64,000 nt of DNA from Poindextera sp036272595. Lineage in GTDB: Bacteria > Pseudomonadota > Alphaproteobacteria > Caulobacterales > Caulobacteraceae. The DNA is taken from positions 53,795-117,794 of the forward strand of contig DATAYM010000065.1 of assembly GCA_036272595.1 (NCBI GenBank), written 5' to 3'. Positions 50,620-60,028 of the stretch are shown piece after piece. Under the pieces are notes generated by a model. It was not told the origin of the DNA. It saw only the letters and a list, made by a program, of their open reading frames with translations, and made no database searches. The position numbers were made by a program, and so were the translations under genes. Each line of letters begins with the position of its first letter. Position 1 is the first letter of the stretch.

Positions 50620-52518
50620 ATGGTCGCCACGGTCGTCCCAGAAGAGCGGATCGGGCCAGAACAGCGGATCGGGCCGGACGAGCGGACCGGATTGCGCAGC
50701 GATCGCCGTTTGCCGGTGATCGCCGGGTTTTGCCTGCTGGCGCTCGCGGGGTTGGCGGCGATCGCCGGCGGCCTCACCGCGGCGCAGGCGGACCGGTGGT
50801 CGGCGCACTCGCTTGAGGTCCGCCAGGTCGACGCGCGGCTGTTCAGCGCCGTCCAGGACGCCGAGACCGGCCAGCGCGGGTTCCTGCTGACCGGCGATCC
50901 CGACTATCTCGCCCCCTTCACCCGCGCCCAGGCGGACCTTCCGCTGCTGCGCTCCGAGCTTCGCGACCTGACGCGCGACAACCCGGCGCAGGCGGCGCGG
51001 CTCGACCGGCTCTTCCCGCTGATCGACGCCAAGATGGCCGAGCTCGCCCAGACGATCGCCCTGCGCAACGACGGCCATGCTGATGCGGCGCTGGCCGTGG
51101 TCCGCTCCAACCGGGGCCGCGAGTTGATGCAACGGATCCGCGCGGCGGACGACGAGTTCGACGCCGCGGAAGCCAGGTTGCTCGACCAGCGCCAGCGGCA
51201 GGCGCGCGTGCTTGGCGGCACGCTGAACGTCACCGTCCCGATCGCGGTGGCCGTCGCCGGCCTCCTCGCCTTCCTGCTGACCCGCGAGGTCGGCCGCCAT
51301 GAGGTCGAGCTGGAGACCCGCAACCTGAGCCTGGCGGCGGAGATGTCCCGGCGCGAAGAGGCCGAGGCGCAGCTGCGCCAAGCGCAGAAGATGGAGGCGC
51401 TCGGCCAGCTCACCGGCGGCGTGGCGCACGACTTCAACAACATGCTGGCCATCATCGTCGGCAATCTCGACATCCTGCGTCGCCGCCTGCCGGAGGATCA
51501 GCCTCGCCTGAAGGCCGCGGCGGAAAACGCCCTCACCGGCGCCAACCGCGCCGCGGCCCTGACCCAGCGCCTGCTGGCGTTTTCGCGGCTGCAGCCGCTC
51601 GATCCGCGCCCGGTCAACGTCAACAAGTGCGTTTCGGACATGTCCGAGATGCTGCGCCGGACCCTCGGCGAGACCGTCATCGTCGAGACGGTGCTGGCCG
51701 GCGGCCTCTGGCGCGCCTTCGTCGACAACGCCCAGCTGGAGAGCGCCCTGCTCAATCTCGGCGTCAACGCCCGGGACGCCATGCCGTCGGGCGGCAAGCT
51801 GACGCTGGAGACCTCCAACGCCTGGCTCGATCAGGCCTATGCCGACCAGCACGCCGAGGTGGCGCAGGGCCAATATGTGCTGGTCGCCGTCACCGACACC
51901 GGGACCGGCATGGCGCCTGAGGTGATGGACAAGGCCTTCGATCCCTTCTTCACCACCAAGGGCGTCGGCGCGGGCACCGGGCTGGGCCTCAGCCAGGTCC
52001 ACGGCTTCCTCAAGCAGTCAAAGGGCCACATCAAGCTCTATAGCGAGATGGGGGTCGGCACGACCGTGAAGCTCTACCTGCCGAGGGATGTCAGCGGCCA
52101 GCCGGCCGACGCCCAGGACCAGGTGGTCCCGGGCGCCGCCATCGCGCAACGCTTCACCGTCCTGGTGGTCGAGGACGACGCGGGGGTGCGGCAGGTCGCG
52201 GTCGGAGCGCTGGGCGAGCTGGGCTTCAAGGTCGTCGAGGCCGACAGCGCCGCGGTGGCGCTGGAACGTCTTGGCCAGCGCCCGGAGATTTCGGTGCTGC
52301 TCACCGACGTGGTGATGCCGGTGACCGACGGCCGCCGGCTGGCCGAGGCGGCGCTGCAGGTCAGGCCCGATCTGCGGGTGCTCTACATGACCGGCTATAC
52401 GCGCAACGCCATCGTCCACAACGGCATGCTGGATATCGGCACGCGGCTGCTGACCAAGCCGTTCACGGTGGAGGAACTGGAGCGCGAGTTGCGGGCGATC
52501 CTGAGCGACCTGATCTGA
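50620..52518 (+). CDS. CHASE3 hybrid histidine kinase
   Basis: The 632-residue kinase starts at ATG 50620 after GGGGG. It has a TM (about 32-54), a periplasmic CHASE3 domain (LFSAVQDAETGQRGFLLTGDPDYL, about 65-195), a second TM (about 203-221), HisKA with GGVAHDFNNM (H270), HATPase (NLGVNARDAMP, GTGLGLSQVHG) and a receiver (VLLTDVVMPVTDG). Kinase and receiver are closely related to the protein at 45134-46867 (both contain MTGYTRNAIVHNG), so the two share a recent common ancestor with swapped sensors. Confidence 0.93.
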   Translation: MVATVVPEERIGPEQRIGPDERTGLRSDRRLPVIAGFCLLALAGLAAIAGGLTAAQADRWSAHSLEVRQVDARLFSAVQDAETGQRGFLLTGDPDYLAPFTRAQADLPLLRSELRDLTRDNPAQAARLDRLFPLIDAKMAELAQTIALRNDGHADAALAVVRSNRGRELMQRIRAADDEFDAAEARLLDQRQRQARVLGGTLNVTVPIAVAVAGLLAFLLTREVGRHEVELETRNLSLAAEMSRREEAEAQLRQAQKMEALGQLTGGVAHDFNNMLAIIVGNLDILRRRLPEDQPRLKAAAENALTGANRAAALTQRLLAFSRLQPLDPRPVNVNKCVSDMSEMLRRTLGETVIVETVLAGGLWRAFVDNAQLESALLNLGVNARDAMPSGGKLTLETSNAWLDQAYADQHAEVAQGQYVLVAVTDTGTGMAPEVMDKAFDPFFTTKGVGAGTGLGLSQVHGFLKQSKGHIKLYSEMGVGTTVKLYLPRDVSGQPADAQDQVVPGAAIAQRFTVLVVEDDAGVRQVAVGALGELGFKVVEADSAAVALERLGQRPEISVLLTDVVMPVTDGRRLAEAALQVRPDLRVLYMTGYTRNAIVHNGMLDIGTRLLTKPFTVEELERELRAILSDLI

Positions 52519-52601
52519 GGACGCGCCAGCCTCTTCGCGGGCGTGTCGGCCGGCTGACGCGGCGGGACCTTGAAGGAGATCGCGGCCAGGCGCCGCGCGG
52601 C

Positions 52602-53054
52602 TCAGCGCTTGCCGACGCGCTGGCGGGGTTCGGCGTCCACCTCGGCCTCGGCGGCGCGGCCGCGGTGATCCTTGGCGATCTCCTGCACCAGTTTCAGCAC
52701 CGCCTTGCGCAGGGTCGGGGGGGCGGCGGCGTAGGCGGCCAGCAGGTCGGGCGCCCCGGCCTCGCGCAGATGCGCCGTGTCCTGACGGAACAGCGGGCTC
52801 GGAATGCTGGCGTCGTCGAGGTCGCCGATCAGGTCGACCACCCGGCAATCGAGCGCGTGGGCGATGTCGACCAGCCGCGAGAAGCTGACCCGGTTGAAGC
52901 CGCGCTCGTACTTCTGGATCTGCTGAAAGGTCAGGCCGATCGCTTCGGCCAACGCCGTCTGCGAAACGCTCAGGGCCTTGCGCCTTTGGCGGATACGCAG
53001 GCCCAGGGCCACATCGAGACGATTGGGCGTATGGTTTTGCTCAACGGGTTTCAT
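52602..53054 (-). CDS. XRE-family transcriptional regulator
   Basis: This encodes 150 residues from ATG 53054. The helix-turn-helix is IRQRRKALSVSQTALAEAIGLTFQQIQKYERGFNRV at about 22-57, a clear Cro/CI type. The C-terminal 80 residues (LLAAYAAAPPTLRKAVLKLVQEIAKD) form helices for dimerisation. Proteins with this layout are common in Caulobacterales. The target is unknown; it is divergent from the ACP gene with a 270-bp gap. Confidence 0.9.
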   Translation of the reverse strand: MKPVEQNHTPNRLDVALGLRIRQRRKALSVSQTALAEAIGLTFQQIQKYERGFNRVSFSRLVDIAHALDCRVVDLIGDLDDASIPSPLFRQDTAHLREAGAPDLLAAYAAAPPTLRKAVLKLVQEIAKDHRGRAAEAEVDAEPRQRVGKR

Positions 53055-53323
53055 CGGGTTGGCGCCTTTCCGAATCATAGCTAACCGGCGATCACCTTCC
53101 ATGCGGTCTCTCAACGGTTGCAGGTTGGTTGCATCGCCGGCCGTGGCGAGTCAAGGGCGCGTGCGCATCGGGCGAATTGCGCCGCGCTCGGGCGCGCTCG
53201 CCGCCGCGTTGTGGCCGTACCCGGACGGACGATCGCGGCGGCCACGCTTTTTCAGGATGGGTGTGATTGCCTTTATGATGACCTATAAGGCGCTTCAGTC
53301 ATCTTGATCTCGCGAGGAGTCGA

Positions 53324-53605
53324 ATGTCCGTCAGCCCAGACAGCGTCCTTGATATCATCGCCGAGGAATCCCTTGTGGAGCGATCGGCGCTGACGCCGGA
53401 TGCGACATTGGAGTCCTTGGGGATCCAGTCGCTGGACATCATCAGCATCGTCTTCGCGCTCGAGGACAAGTTCGGCATCGTGCTGGAGCAGTCGGAGTTC
53501 GAGGGCGTCACGACGGTGCAGCAGCTCGTCGACATCATCGTGGTCAAGGCCAACGCGGCGGCCGAAGCCGGCCCCGCCGGCGCGGAGCCCGCGGCCAAGG
53601 CATGA
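53324..53605 (+). CDS. Dedicated acyl carrier protein
   Basis: The 93-residue carrier has ATLESLGIQSLDIISIVFALEDKFGI, with the phosphopantetheine serine at S36. The usual DSL is QSLD, while the acidic helix II is kept. An alanine/glycine tail extends past the domain. The ribosome-binding site GAGGAG precedes the ATG. It overlaps the ketosynthase by 4 bp (ATGA), so the two work together on a special acyl chain rather than general fatty acid synthesis. Confidence 0.88.
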   Translation: MSVSPDSVLDIIAEESLVERSALTPDATLESLGIQSLDIISIVFALEDKFGIVLEQSEFEGVTTVQQLVDIIVVKANAAAEAGPAGAEPAAKA

Positions 53606-54831
53606 GCGTGCGGATCGCGGTCACCGGCCTCGGCTGTGTTTCAGCCCTCGGCCAGAGCGTCCCCACCAACTGGGCTCGGCTGAAGGAGGGCGAGACCGGC
53701 ATCCGCCGCCTTTCGCAGCCGCACCCCGATCAGCCGCGGCTGATCAGGGAAGGGCCGGCGGCGGTGATCGACCGTGTCGACACCAGCGCCGCCGACGCCT
53801 ATGCCGGCCGCAAGGTCACCGCCCAGCTCGATCCGGTCGCGGTCTACGCCGTCGTCGCCACCCATGAGGCGCTGACCGACGCCGGCCTGATCGACGATCC
53901 GGTGACCCTGGCCGGCGCCAACATCGTCTATGGCGGCGCCAGCGGCGGCAACGCCACCATGGAAGACGGCTATGTGCGCATCCTGCTGAAGGGGCAGGCG
54001 AGCGTGCATCCGCTGACCATCCCGAAGACCATGAGCAGCGCCGCGGTCAGCCAGCTTTCGATGATCTTCGGCGTCAAGGGCATCGCCTTCGCCATCTCCA
54101 GCGCCTGCTCGTCCTCGGCCCACGCCATCTCCGAGGCCGCCTACATGATCCGCGCCGGCCGCGCCAAGGTGGCCATCGCCGGCGGAACCGATTCGAGCCT
54201 GCACTACGGCTCCTGGTATTCGTGGCTGGCCCTGCAGGCCATGGCCACGGACACCTGCCGGCCCTTCTCCATCGACCGCAAGGGCATGGTGCTGGGCGAG
54301 GGCGCGGCCACCGTGGTGCTGGAGGACATGGACCACGCCAAGGCCCGCGGCGCGACCATCTATGCCGAGCTGATCGGCGCCGGCGGCTCGTCCGACGCCG
54401 GCCACCTGACCGCGCCCAGCGCCGAGGGCGCCGGCGCCGCCGTGCGCGCCGCCTATGCCGAGGCTGGCATCCCCACCGACACGCCGGTGATCGTCAGCGC
54501 CCACGGCACCGGAACGCCGTTGAACGACAAGACCGAGACCGAGGTGATGCGGAGCGTGCTGACCGGCGGCCTCGACCGGCACCGGGTGATCGCCACCAAG
54601 TCGGCCCACGGCCACCTCCTGGGCGCCGGCGGCGCGATCGAATTCCTGCTCGGGGTGCTGGCGCTGCGCGACGGCGTCGCGCCGCCGATCCTCGGCTATC
54701 TCGGCCCCGATCCCGAGTGCGACCTGCCGCTGTCGCTCGGGGAGACAAGGCCGTTCGAGGCGGAGGCGCTGGTCTCCAACTCCTTCGCCTTCGGCGGCCT
54801 GAACTCGGTGCTGATCGCCAAACGCGGTTAG
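53602..54831 (+). CDS. Beta-ketoacyl-ACP synthase (KAS II-like)
   Basis: This 409-residue thiolase-fold enzyme has catalytic C169 (ISSACSSSAH), H301 (SAHGTGTPLND) and H336 (KSAHGHLLGAGG). Motifs and length match FabF/NodE-type condensing enzymes. It condenses malonyl-ACP with an acyl chain, here probably on the neighbouring special ACP. No ketoreductase or dehydratase is in the same unit, so it may borrow these or make a beta-keto product. Confidence 0.92.
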   Translation: MSVRIAVTGLGCVSALGQSVPTNWARLKEGETGIRRLSQPHPDQPRLIREGPAAVIDRVDTSAADAYAGRKVTAQLDPVAVYAVVATHEALTDAGLIDDPVTLAGANIVYGGASGGNATMEDGYVRILLKGQASVHPLTIPKTMSSAAVSQLSMIFGVKGIAFAISSACSSSAHAISEAAYMIRAGRAKVAIAGGTDSSLHYGSWYSWLALQAMATDTCRPFSIDRKGMVLGEGAATVVLEDMDHAKARGATIYAELIGAGGSSDAGHLTAPSAEGAGAAVRAAYAEAGIPTDTPVIVSAHGTGTPLNDKTETEVMRSVLTGGLDRHRVIATKSAHGHLLGAGGAIEFLLGVLALRDGVAPPILGYLGPDPECDLPLSLGETRPFEAEALVSNSFAFGGLNSVLIAKRG

Positions 54832-54934
54832 GCGGGTAGGTCGAAAACCCGGAAAATCGCCGCCGAATTGGGCGCCGGCTGGTCGCGGGCCGCGCATCCG
54901 GCGGGCCTGAGGATTAATCCGCGTCGCGCGGATC

Positions 54935-54981
54935 GACTCCTGCGCGCTCGGCGTTGAGCCTGGAGTCGGACATCTGGACTC
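54935..54981 (+). promoter_or_regulatory. Three GANTC sites before a small ORF
   Basis: GACTC (54935-54939), GAGTC (54963-54967) and GACTC (54977-54981) lie within 47 bp just upstream of the 43-residue ORF. The last two are inverted arms around GGACATCTG. CcrM methylates GANTC in Caulobacterales, and clustered sites in promoters often mean cell-cycle control. Confidence 0.45.
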
Positions 54982-54995
54982 GAGGAGGGGCGAAC

Positions 54996-55127
54996 ATGCT
55001 CGATCCCGTCATCGCCGTGGCGGTCGCCGCGGTCATCCTGACCACCTTCAGCATGGTGCTCTCGCGCATCATTCCCGACCGCTACGACAACATGGAACCG
55101 TCCAGGATCCCAATCCGCCGGCGCTAG
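54996..55127 (+). CDS. 43-aa single-pass membrane protein
   Basis: ATG 54996 opens MLDPVIAVAVAAVILTTFSM, a hydrophobic helix, followed by SRIIPDRYDNMEPSR and a basic end. GAGGAGGGG five bases before the ATG is a near-ideal ribosome-binding site. The hydrophobic helix, polar tail and strong ribosome-binding site together support a real small membrane protein. Its end overlaps the convergent gene at 55124 by 4 bp. Function unknown. Confidence 0.65.
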   Translation: MLDPVIAVAVAAVILTTFSMVLSRIIPDRYDNMEPSRIPIRRR

Positions 55128-56630
55128 CCTCGGCCGGCCCTGAGCCGGGCCCGGGCGGGAACGGCGCGGCTGAGCAGCAGGGTTTTGGCGGCGGCGAGCG
55201 CGCGTGCGATCGGCTCGCGCCGGTAGGTCCAGATCGGATCGGCCTCAGGCGGCGCGATGGTCATGGCGGCGTTGGCCTCGAACAGCAGCAGCTCGCCCGC
55301 CTGGCCGAGGCCGAAATCGACCCCCGCATAGTCCAGCCCCAGCCGGTCGCGGATCCGGTGCAGCCCTTCCATGGCGCGCGGCCCGAGCGCCGCTGGCATG
55401 TCGGCGAGGAAGCGGGCCTCCTCGGCGCGCAGATCCGGGCGATCGGCCATGGCGGAGGTGAAATAGTGCACCTTCCAGTCGCTCGCGGCGGCCATGTGCA
55501 GCGGATAGAGCGCCCCGTCGATCAGCATCACCCGGTACTTGCGCGCCAGGCCGTCCGGGCCGGCCGCGCGCAGTTGCTGGATCGCCAGCAGGCTCTCGCC
55601 GGGCAGCCGGCCGACCGCCTCCGGCAGATCCTCGGCGACGGCGACGCGGACGAAATGCTGGCCGGTGTGGAAACCCGGCGAGCGCAGCAGCAGCGGAAAG
55701 TCGAACCCGAGTTCCGCCAGCCGCGCCGGGGCGTCGGCGCCGGCCAGCAGATCGCGCTCCAGCCGCGCCGTCCGTGGCGCGACGACGCCGGGCAGGCCGG
55801 CCATGCGGCGGGCGTTCTCGTCGCGGGCTGTGGCCATCACGGCGAGCGGATCGTTGATCACCGGCGCATCGGTCCGCGCCAGTACGTCCACCGCCCCGGC
55901 CAGGGCCTCGCCGCAGAGTTCGGCGTCGCCGATGGCGTTGAACACCAGCTCGTGGGCGGGCAGGGCGCGCGTACGGTCGTGGAATTCCGCATAGAGCGCG
56001 GCGACCGCGAAGGTGCGGTCGTCGAGGATCAGCCCGGTCGGGATGTTGCCGCCGCGGCCGGAGACCAGCAGCAGCACGCGCACCGGCGCGCCTTCGCCGC
56101 GATAGGGTTTGACGACGAGTTCGCGGCCCTTGAACCCCTTGCGCCAATGGAGGTCGGCGGCTGCGTCCTGGCCGAGCGCGAACAGGGTCAGGCCCAGGCC
56201 CTGGTGCGCCTCGGGGCAGTCCGGCTCGGCGGCGAGGGCGGCGCGATAGCGCCCGGCCGCCTCGTCCAGGACCCCGTCCTCGAGCAGCAGGTTGGCCAGG
56301 TTGACCGCGGCCGGCGCGCGGTCCGGATGCCGGTCGGCCGCCTGGCGATAGGCGCTGAGCGCCGCCGAGCGGTGGCCGCTGGCCAGGGCCAGGGCGCCCA
56401 GATTGGTCAGGGCCCCGAAATGGGCGGCGTCGCGGCGCAGCACCTCGAGATAGGCGAGCTTGGCGTCGTCGTCGCGGCCGAGCGCCGCCAGCAGGGCGCC
56501 GCGCTCGAACAGGCTGTCCAGGTGATCGGGATCGGCGGCGAGCCTGGCCTCGATGGCGTGCAACGCCGCTTCGAACGCGCGACGCCGCGCCAGGGTCTCG
56601 TCGCGGTCGGGCGGCGACGTCGCCGGCGGC

Positions 56631-57338
<708 letters not shown>

Positions 57339-57411
57339 CTAGCCCCTCCCCGCACGCAGGCGGTGAATAAATACGGAAACTCGGTCTCCGCCCCCAAAGC
57401 CCACGCGCGAA

Positions 57412-57443
57412 TTAAGGTCTTAAGGACCTTTAAACTTGGTTAA
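57412..57443 (-). promoter_or_regulatory. TTAA cluster, candidate CtrA autoregulatory boxes
   Basis: Four TTAA (57412, 57420, 57430, 57440) occur in 32 bp, 74-105 bp before the ctrA ATG. In register, TTTA-N7-TTAA (57429-57443) and TTAA-N7-TAAA (57420-57434) are one mismatch from the CtrA consensus TTAA-N7-TTAA. CtrA is known to regulate its own promoter in Caulobacter. Confidence 0.55.
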
Positions 57444-57462
57444 TCGTGAACCTTTCGAAAAC

Positions 57463-57536
57463 GAATCTAGGGTGATTTGGAATCGCGTCGCAAGCGCTGG
57501 CGTTAACTATTTTTATCGTTGGATTCCTTGAGAATC
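57463..57536. promoter_or_regulatory. Four GANTC methylation sites between ctrA and fliI
   Basis: GAATC at 57463-57467, GAATC at 57480-57484, GATTC at 57522-57526 and GAATC at 57532-57536 fall within 74 bp. Methylation of a GANTC in ctrA P1 is an established timing device in Caulobacter. Four sites here suggest methylation-dependent control of ctrA, fliI or both. Confidence 0.55.
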
Positions 57537-57622
57537 CGGCAAGCGTCCCGCAGCGTTCACGGCAATTTAAACTCGTTGCGCCAAAACCGCGCAAGGACTC
57601 GTTTTTCCTGGAGAGTCAAGGT

Positions 57623-58960
57623 TTGCGCAACCTTCTGGCCGCCGTCGAACGCATCGATCCGCTCATCGTTTCGGGCCGAGTCGCGGCGGTGAGCGGCCTT
57701 TTGATCGAGGCGCGCGGCGGTTTGACGCGCCTGGCCGTCGGCGCCCGCGCGGCGATCGAGCGGCGGGCCAACACGCCGCTGGCGGCCGAGGTGGTCGGCT
57801 TCCGCGAGGACCGGGCCCTGCTCATGCCGTTCGGTCCGGTCGAGGGGGTCGCGCCCGGCGCCGAAATCCGCATCGCGCCGGACGCGGCGGCCGTGCGGCC
57901 GACCCTGGCGTGGCGCGGCCGGGTGATCGACGCCTTCGGCGAGCCGATCGACGGCAAGGGACCGCTGCCGCAGGGGCCGGCCGCCTATCCGCTGCGCGCG
58001 CCGCCGCCGCCGGCCCACGCCCGCGGCCGGGTGGGCGAGCGGCTGGACTTGAGGGTGCGGGCGATGAACGTCTTCACCACCTGCTGCCGCGGCCAGCGGC
58101 TCGGCGTCTTCGCCGGCTCCGGCGTCGGCAAGTCGGTGCTGCTCTCCATGCTGGCGCGCGAGGCCGATTGCGACGCGGTGGTGGTCGGGCTGATCGGCGA
58201 GCGGGGCCGCGAGGTGCGCGAGTTCATCGAGGAGACCCTCGGCGAGGAGGGGCTGAAGCGCGCCATCGTGGTGGTCGCCACCTCCGACGAGCCGGCCCTG
58301 AAGCGCCGCCAGGCCGCCTACATGACCCTGGCCGTGGCCGAATACCTGCGCGACCAGGACCAGGAGGTGCTGTGCCTGATGGACTCGGTCACCCGCTTCG
58401 CCATGGCCCAGCGCGAGATCGGCCTGGCCGCCGGCGAGCCGCCGACCACCAAGGGCTACACCCCCACCGTGTTCACCGAACTGCCCAAGCTTTTGGAGCG
58501 CGCCGGTCCCGGCCCGATCCGCCCCGACGGCAGCCAGGCGGGCTCGATCACCGGCCTGTTCACCGTGCTGGTGGACGGCGACGACCATAACGAGCCGATC
58601 GCCGACGCCGTGCGCGGCATTCTCGACGGCCACATCGTCATGGAGCGGGCCATCGCCGAGCGCGGCCGCTTTCCGGCCATCAACGTGCTCAAGTCGATCA
58701 GCCGCACCATGCCGGCCTGCCAGCGGCCGTACGAGCGCGAGATCGTCACCAGGGCGCGCCAGAGCCTGGCGGCCTATTCCGACATGGAGGAGCTGATCCG
58801 CATCGGCGCCTACCGCGCCGGCTCCGACGCCGGCGTCGACCGGGCCATCCGGCTCAATCCGGCGCTGGAAAGCTTCCTGACCCAGGACAAGGAGGAGGCG
58901 ACCAGCCTGGACGACGGCTTCCAGCGCCTCGAGGCCATCCTCGCCGGTGAAGCGGCATGA
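57623..58960 (+). CDS. fliI: Flagellar export ATPase FliI
   Basis: The 445-residue ATPase of the flagellar type III export apparatus has Walker A AGSGVGKS (164-171), GLIGERGREVREFIE and VLCLMDSVTRFAMAQREIGL (Walker B region). The start is TTG 57623 with GGAGAG seven bases upstream; no in-frame ATG precedes the conserved N terminus (RNLLAAVERIDPL). It overlaps fliJ by 4 bp. It is divergent from ctrA, sharing a methylation-rich promoter region. Confidence 0.97.
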   Translation: MRNLLAAVERIDPLIVSGRVAAVSGLLIEARGGLTRLAVGARAAIERRANTPLAAEVVGFREDRALLMPFGPVEGVAPGAEIRIAPDAAAVRPTLAWRGRVIDAFGEPIDGKGPLPQGPAAYPLRAPPPPAHARGRVGERLDLRVRAMNVFTTCCRGQRLGVFAGSGVGKSVLLSMLAREADCDAVVVGLIGERGREVREFIEETLGEEGLKRAIVVVATSDEPALKRRQAAYMTLAVAEYLRDQDQEVLCLMDSVTRFAMAQREIGLAAGEPPTTKGYTPTVFTELPKLLERAGPGPIRPDGSQAGSITGLFTVLVDGDDHNEPIADAVRGILDGHIVMERAIAERGRFPAINVLKSISRTMPACQRPYEREIVTRARQSLAAYSDMEELIRIGAYRAGSDAGVDRAIRLNPALESFLTQDKEEATSLDDGFQRLEAILAGEAA

Positions 58961-59361
58961 GCTGGAAGGACTCGCTGATCCGCATCTCCAGCTACGAGGT
59001 GGAGACGCTGCAGAAGCGCCTGGCCGAGGTGGTCGAGCGGCGGGCCGGCGCCGAGCTCAGACTGGTCATCCTGGCCGCGGAGGCCGAGGCGGAGATCGTC
59101 CACGCCGACCAGGACGCCCAGGCCGGCTGGTACCGGGCCGGCTTCCTGCAGGCGATGCGCCAGCGCAGAGCCAGCCTGCAGAGCGAGATCGCGGTCCTGA
59201 AGGCCGAGGAGGCCGGCGCCCGCGACGCCCTGGCCGAGGCCTTCGAGGCGCTGAAGCGCTTCGAACACGTCGCCGAAACCGCCCGCCTGGCCGCCCTCAA
59301 GGAAGAGGGCCGCCGCGAAACCATCGCCCTCGACGAACTCGGCCTGCGCCGGGCGCGCTGA
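58957..59361 (+). CDS. fliJ: Flagellar export chaperone FliJ
   Basis: This 134-residue, almost entirely coiled-coil protein (EVETLQKRLAEVVERRAGAELRLVIL ... FEHVAETARLAALKEEGRRE) has the size and position of FliJ. It is joined to fliI by an ATGA overlap. FliJ links the FliI ring to FlhA, which is encoded 2.6 kb away. Confidence 0.9.
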   Translation: MSWKDSLIRISSYEVETLQKRLAEVVERRAGAELRLVILAAEAEAEIVHADQDAQAGWYRAGFLQAMRQRRASLQSEIAVLKAEEAGARDALAEAFEALKRFEHVAETARLAALKEEGRRETIALDELGLRRAR

Positions 59362-59457
59362 GGCGGGTGCCCAAGTCAAAGTGTGGAGCTCCACGCTTCG
59401 GAACGAAGCGATCAGGCTAGCTACCGACCGCCGCGCAGCGGCGAGGCGCCATTTTCC

Positions 59458-59583
59458 AACCACGAACGAACACGAACGAACACGAACAAAAAAGATTTCG
59501 ACGCTCGAGGCCTGATTGGAACATCACCGAGGTTGGCCTGGCCGCGAAGCGGCCGTTCGTGTTTGTTCGTGTTGTTCGTGGTT
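59458..59583. repeat. Inverted CACGAAC repeat beside GxxExxY gene
   Basis: AACCACGAACGAACACGAAC (from 59458, extended by one more CACGAAC) and its inverted near-copy at 59554-59583 (rc AACCACGAACAACACGAACA) frame a 65-bp loop. Each arm is three CACGAAC units. The pair lies between fliJ and the downstream end of the GxxExxY gene and could form a large hairpin. Confidence 0.8.
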
Positions 59584-59623
59584 CAATTCCTGAATGGGCT
59601 GGCCGTAACCAAGCGTTCAGCGA

Positions 59624-60016
59624 CTAGAGAACCAAGCGCTCCACGCGCGCTTTCCCCGATCCGCCGAAATTGACCAGCAAGCCGAGTCGAAGACCGGTGG
59701 CCTTGAGGTAGTTCAAGACCTGCGCGCGATGCTCTGGCGCCAGTTCGCGCGCCGCCTTCAATTCCACGATGATCGAGCCGAAACAGATAAAGTCAGGCTG
59801 GTACGATTGGCGAAGCGGCCTTCCCTTGTATGTCAGCGCCAGCGGCGGGAAGGCCACGAAGGGTATTTCTCGGAGGGTGAATTCAACGGCTAGACATTCC
59901 TGATACACAGCCTCTAGGAAGCCTGATCCCATGGTTTGGTTGACTTCGAAGATAGCGCCTTGAATTCGGAACACCTCGGCGGCGTAGAGCATTCGTTCCG
60001 ACTGTTCGCGGTCCAT
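59624..60016 (-). CDS. GxxExxY protein, predicted PD-(D/E)XK nuclease
   Basis: The 130-residue protein has the naming motif GFLEAVY at about 32-38 and a classical PD-(D/E)XK core: QPDFICFGSIIVELKA (PD ... ExK). It is 12 bp after the hydrolase-OsmC gene on the same strand. GxxExxY proteins are widespread in gram-negatives without an established role. The neighbouring repeat may be its substrate or a companion element. Confidence 0.85.
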   Translation of the reverse strand: MDREQSERMLYAAEVFRIQGAIFEVNQTMGSGFLEAVYQECLAVEFTLREIPFVAFPPLALTYKGRPLRQSYQPDFICFGSIIVELKAARELAPEHRAQVLNYLKATGLRLGLLVNFGGSGKARVERLVL

Positions 60017-60028
60017 CCTGATGGTGCT

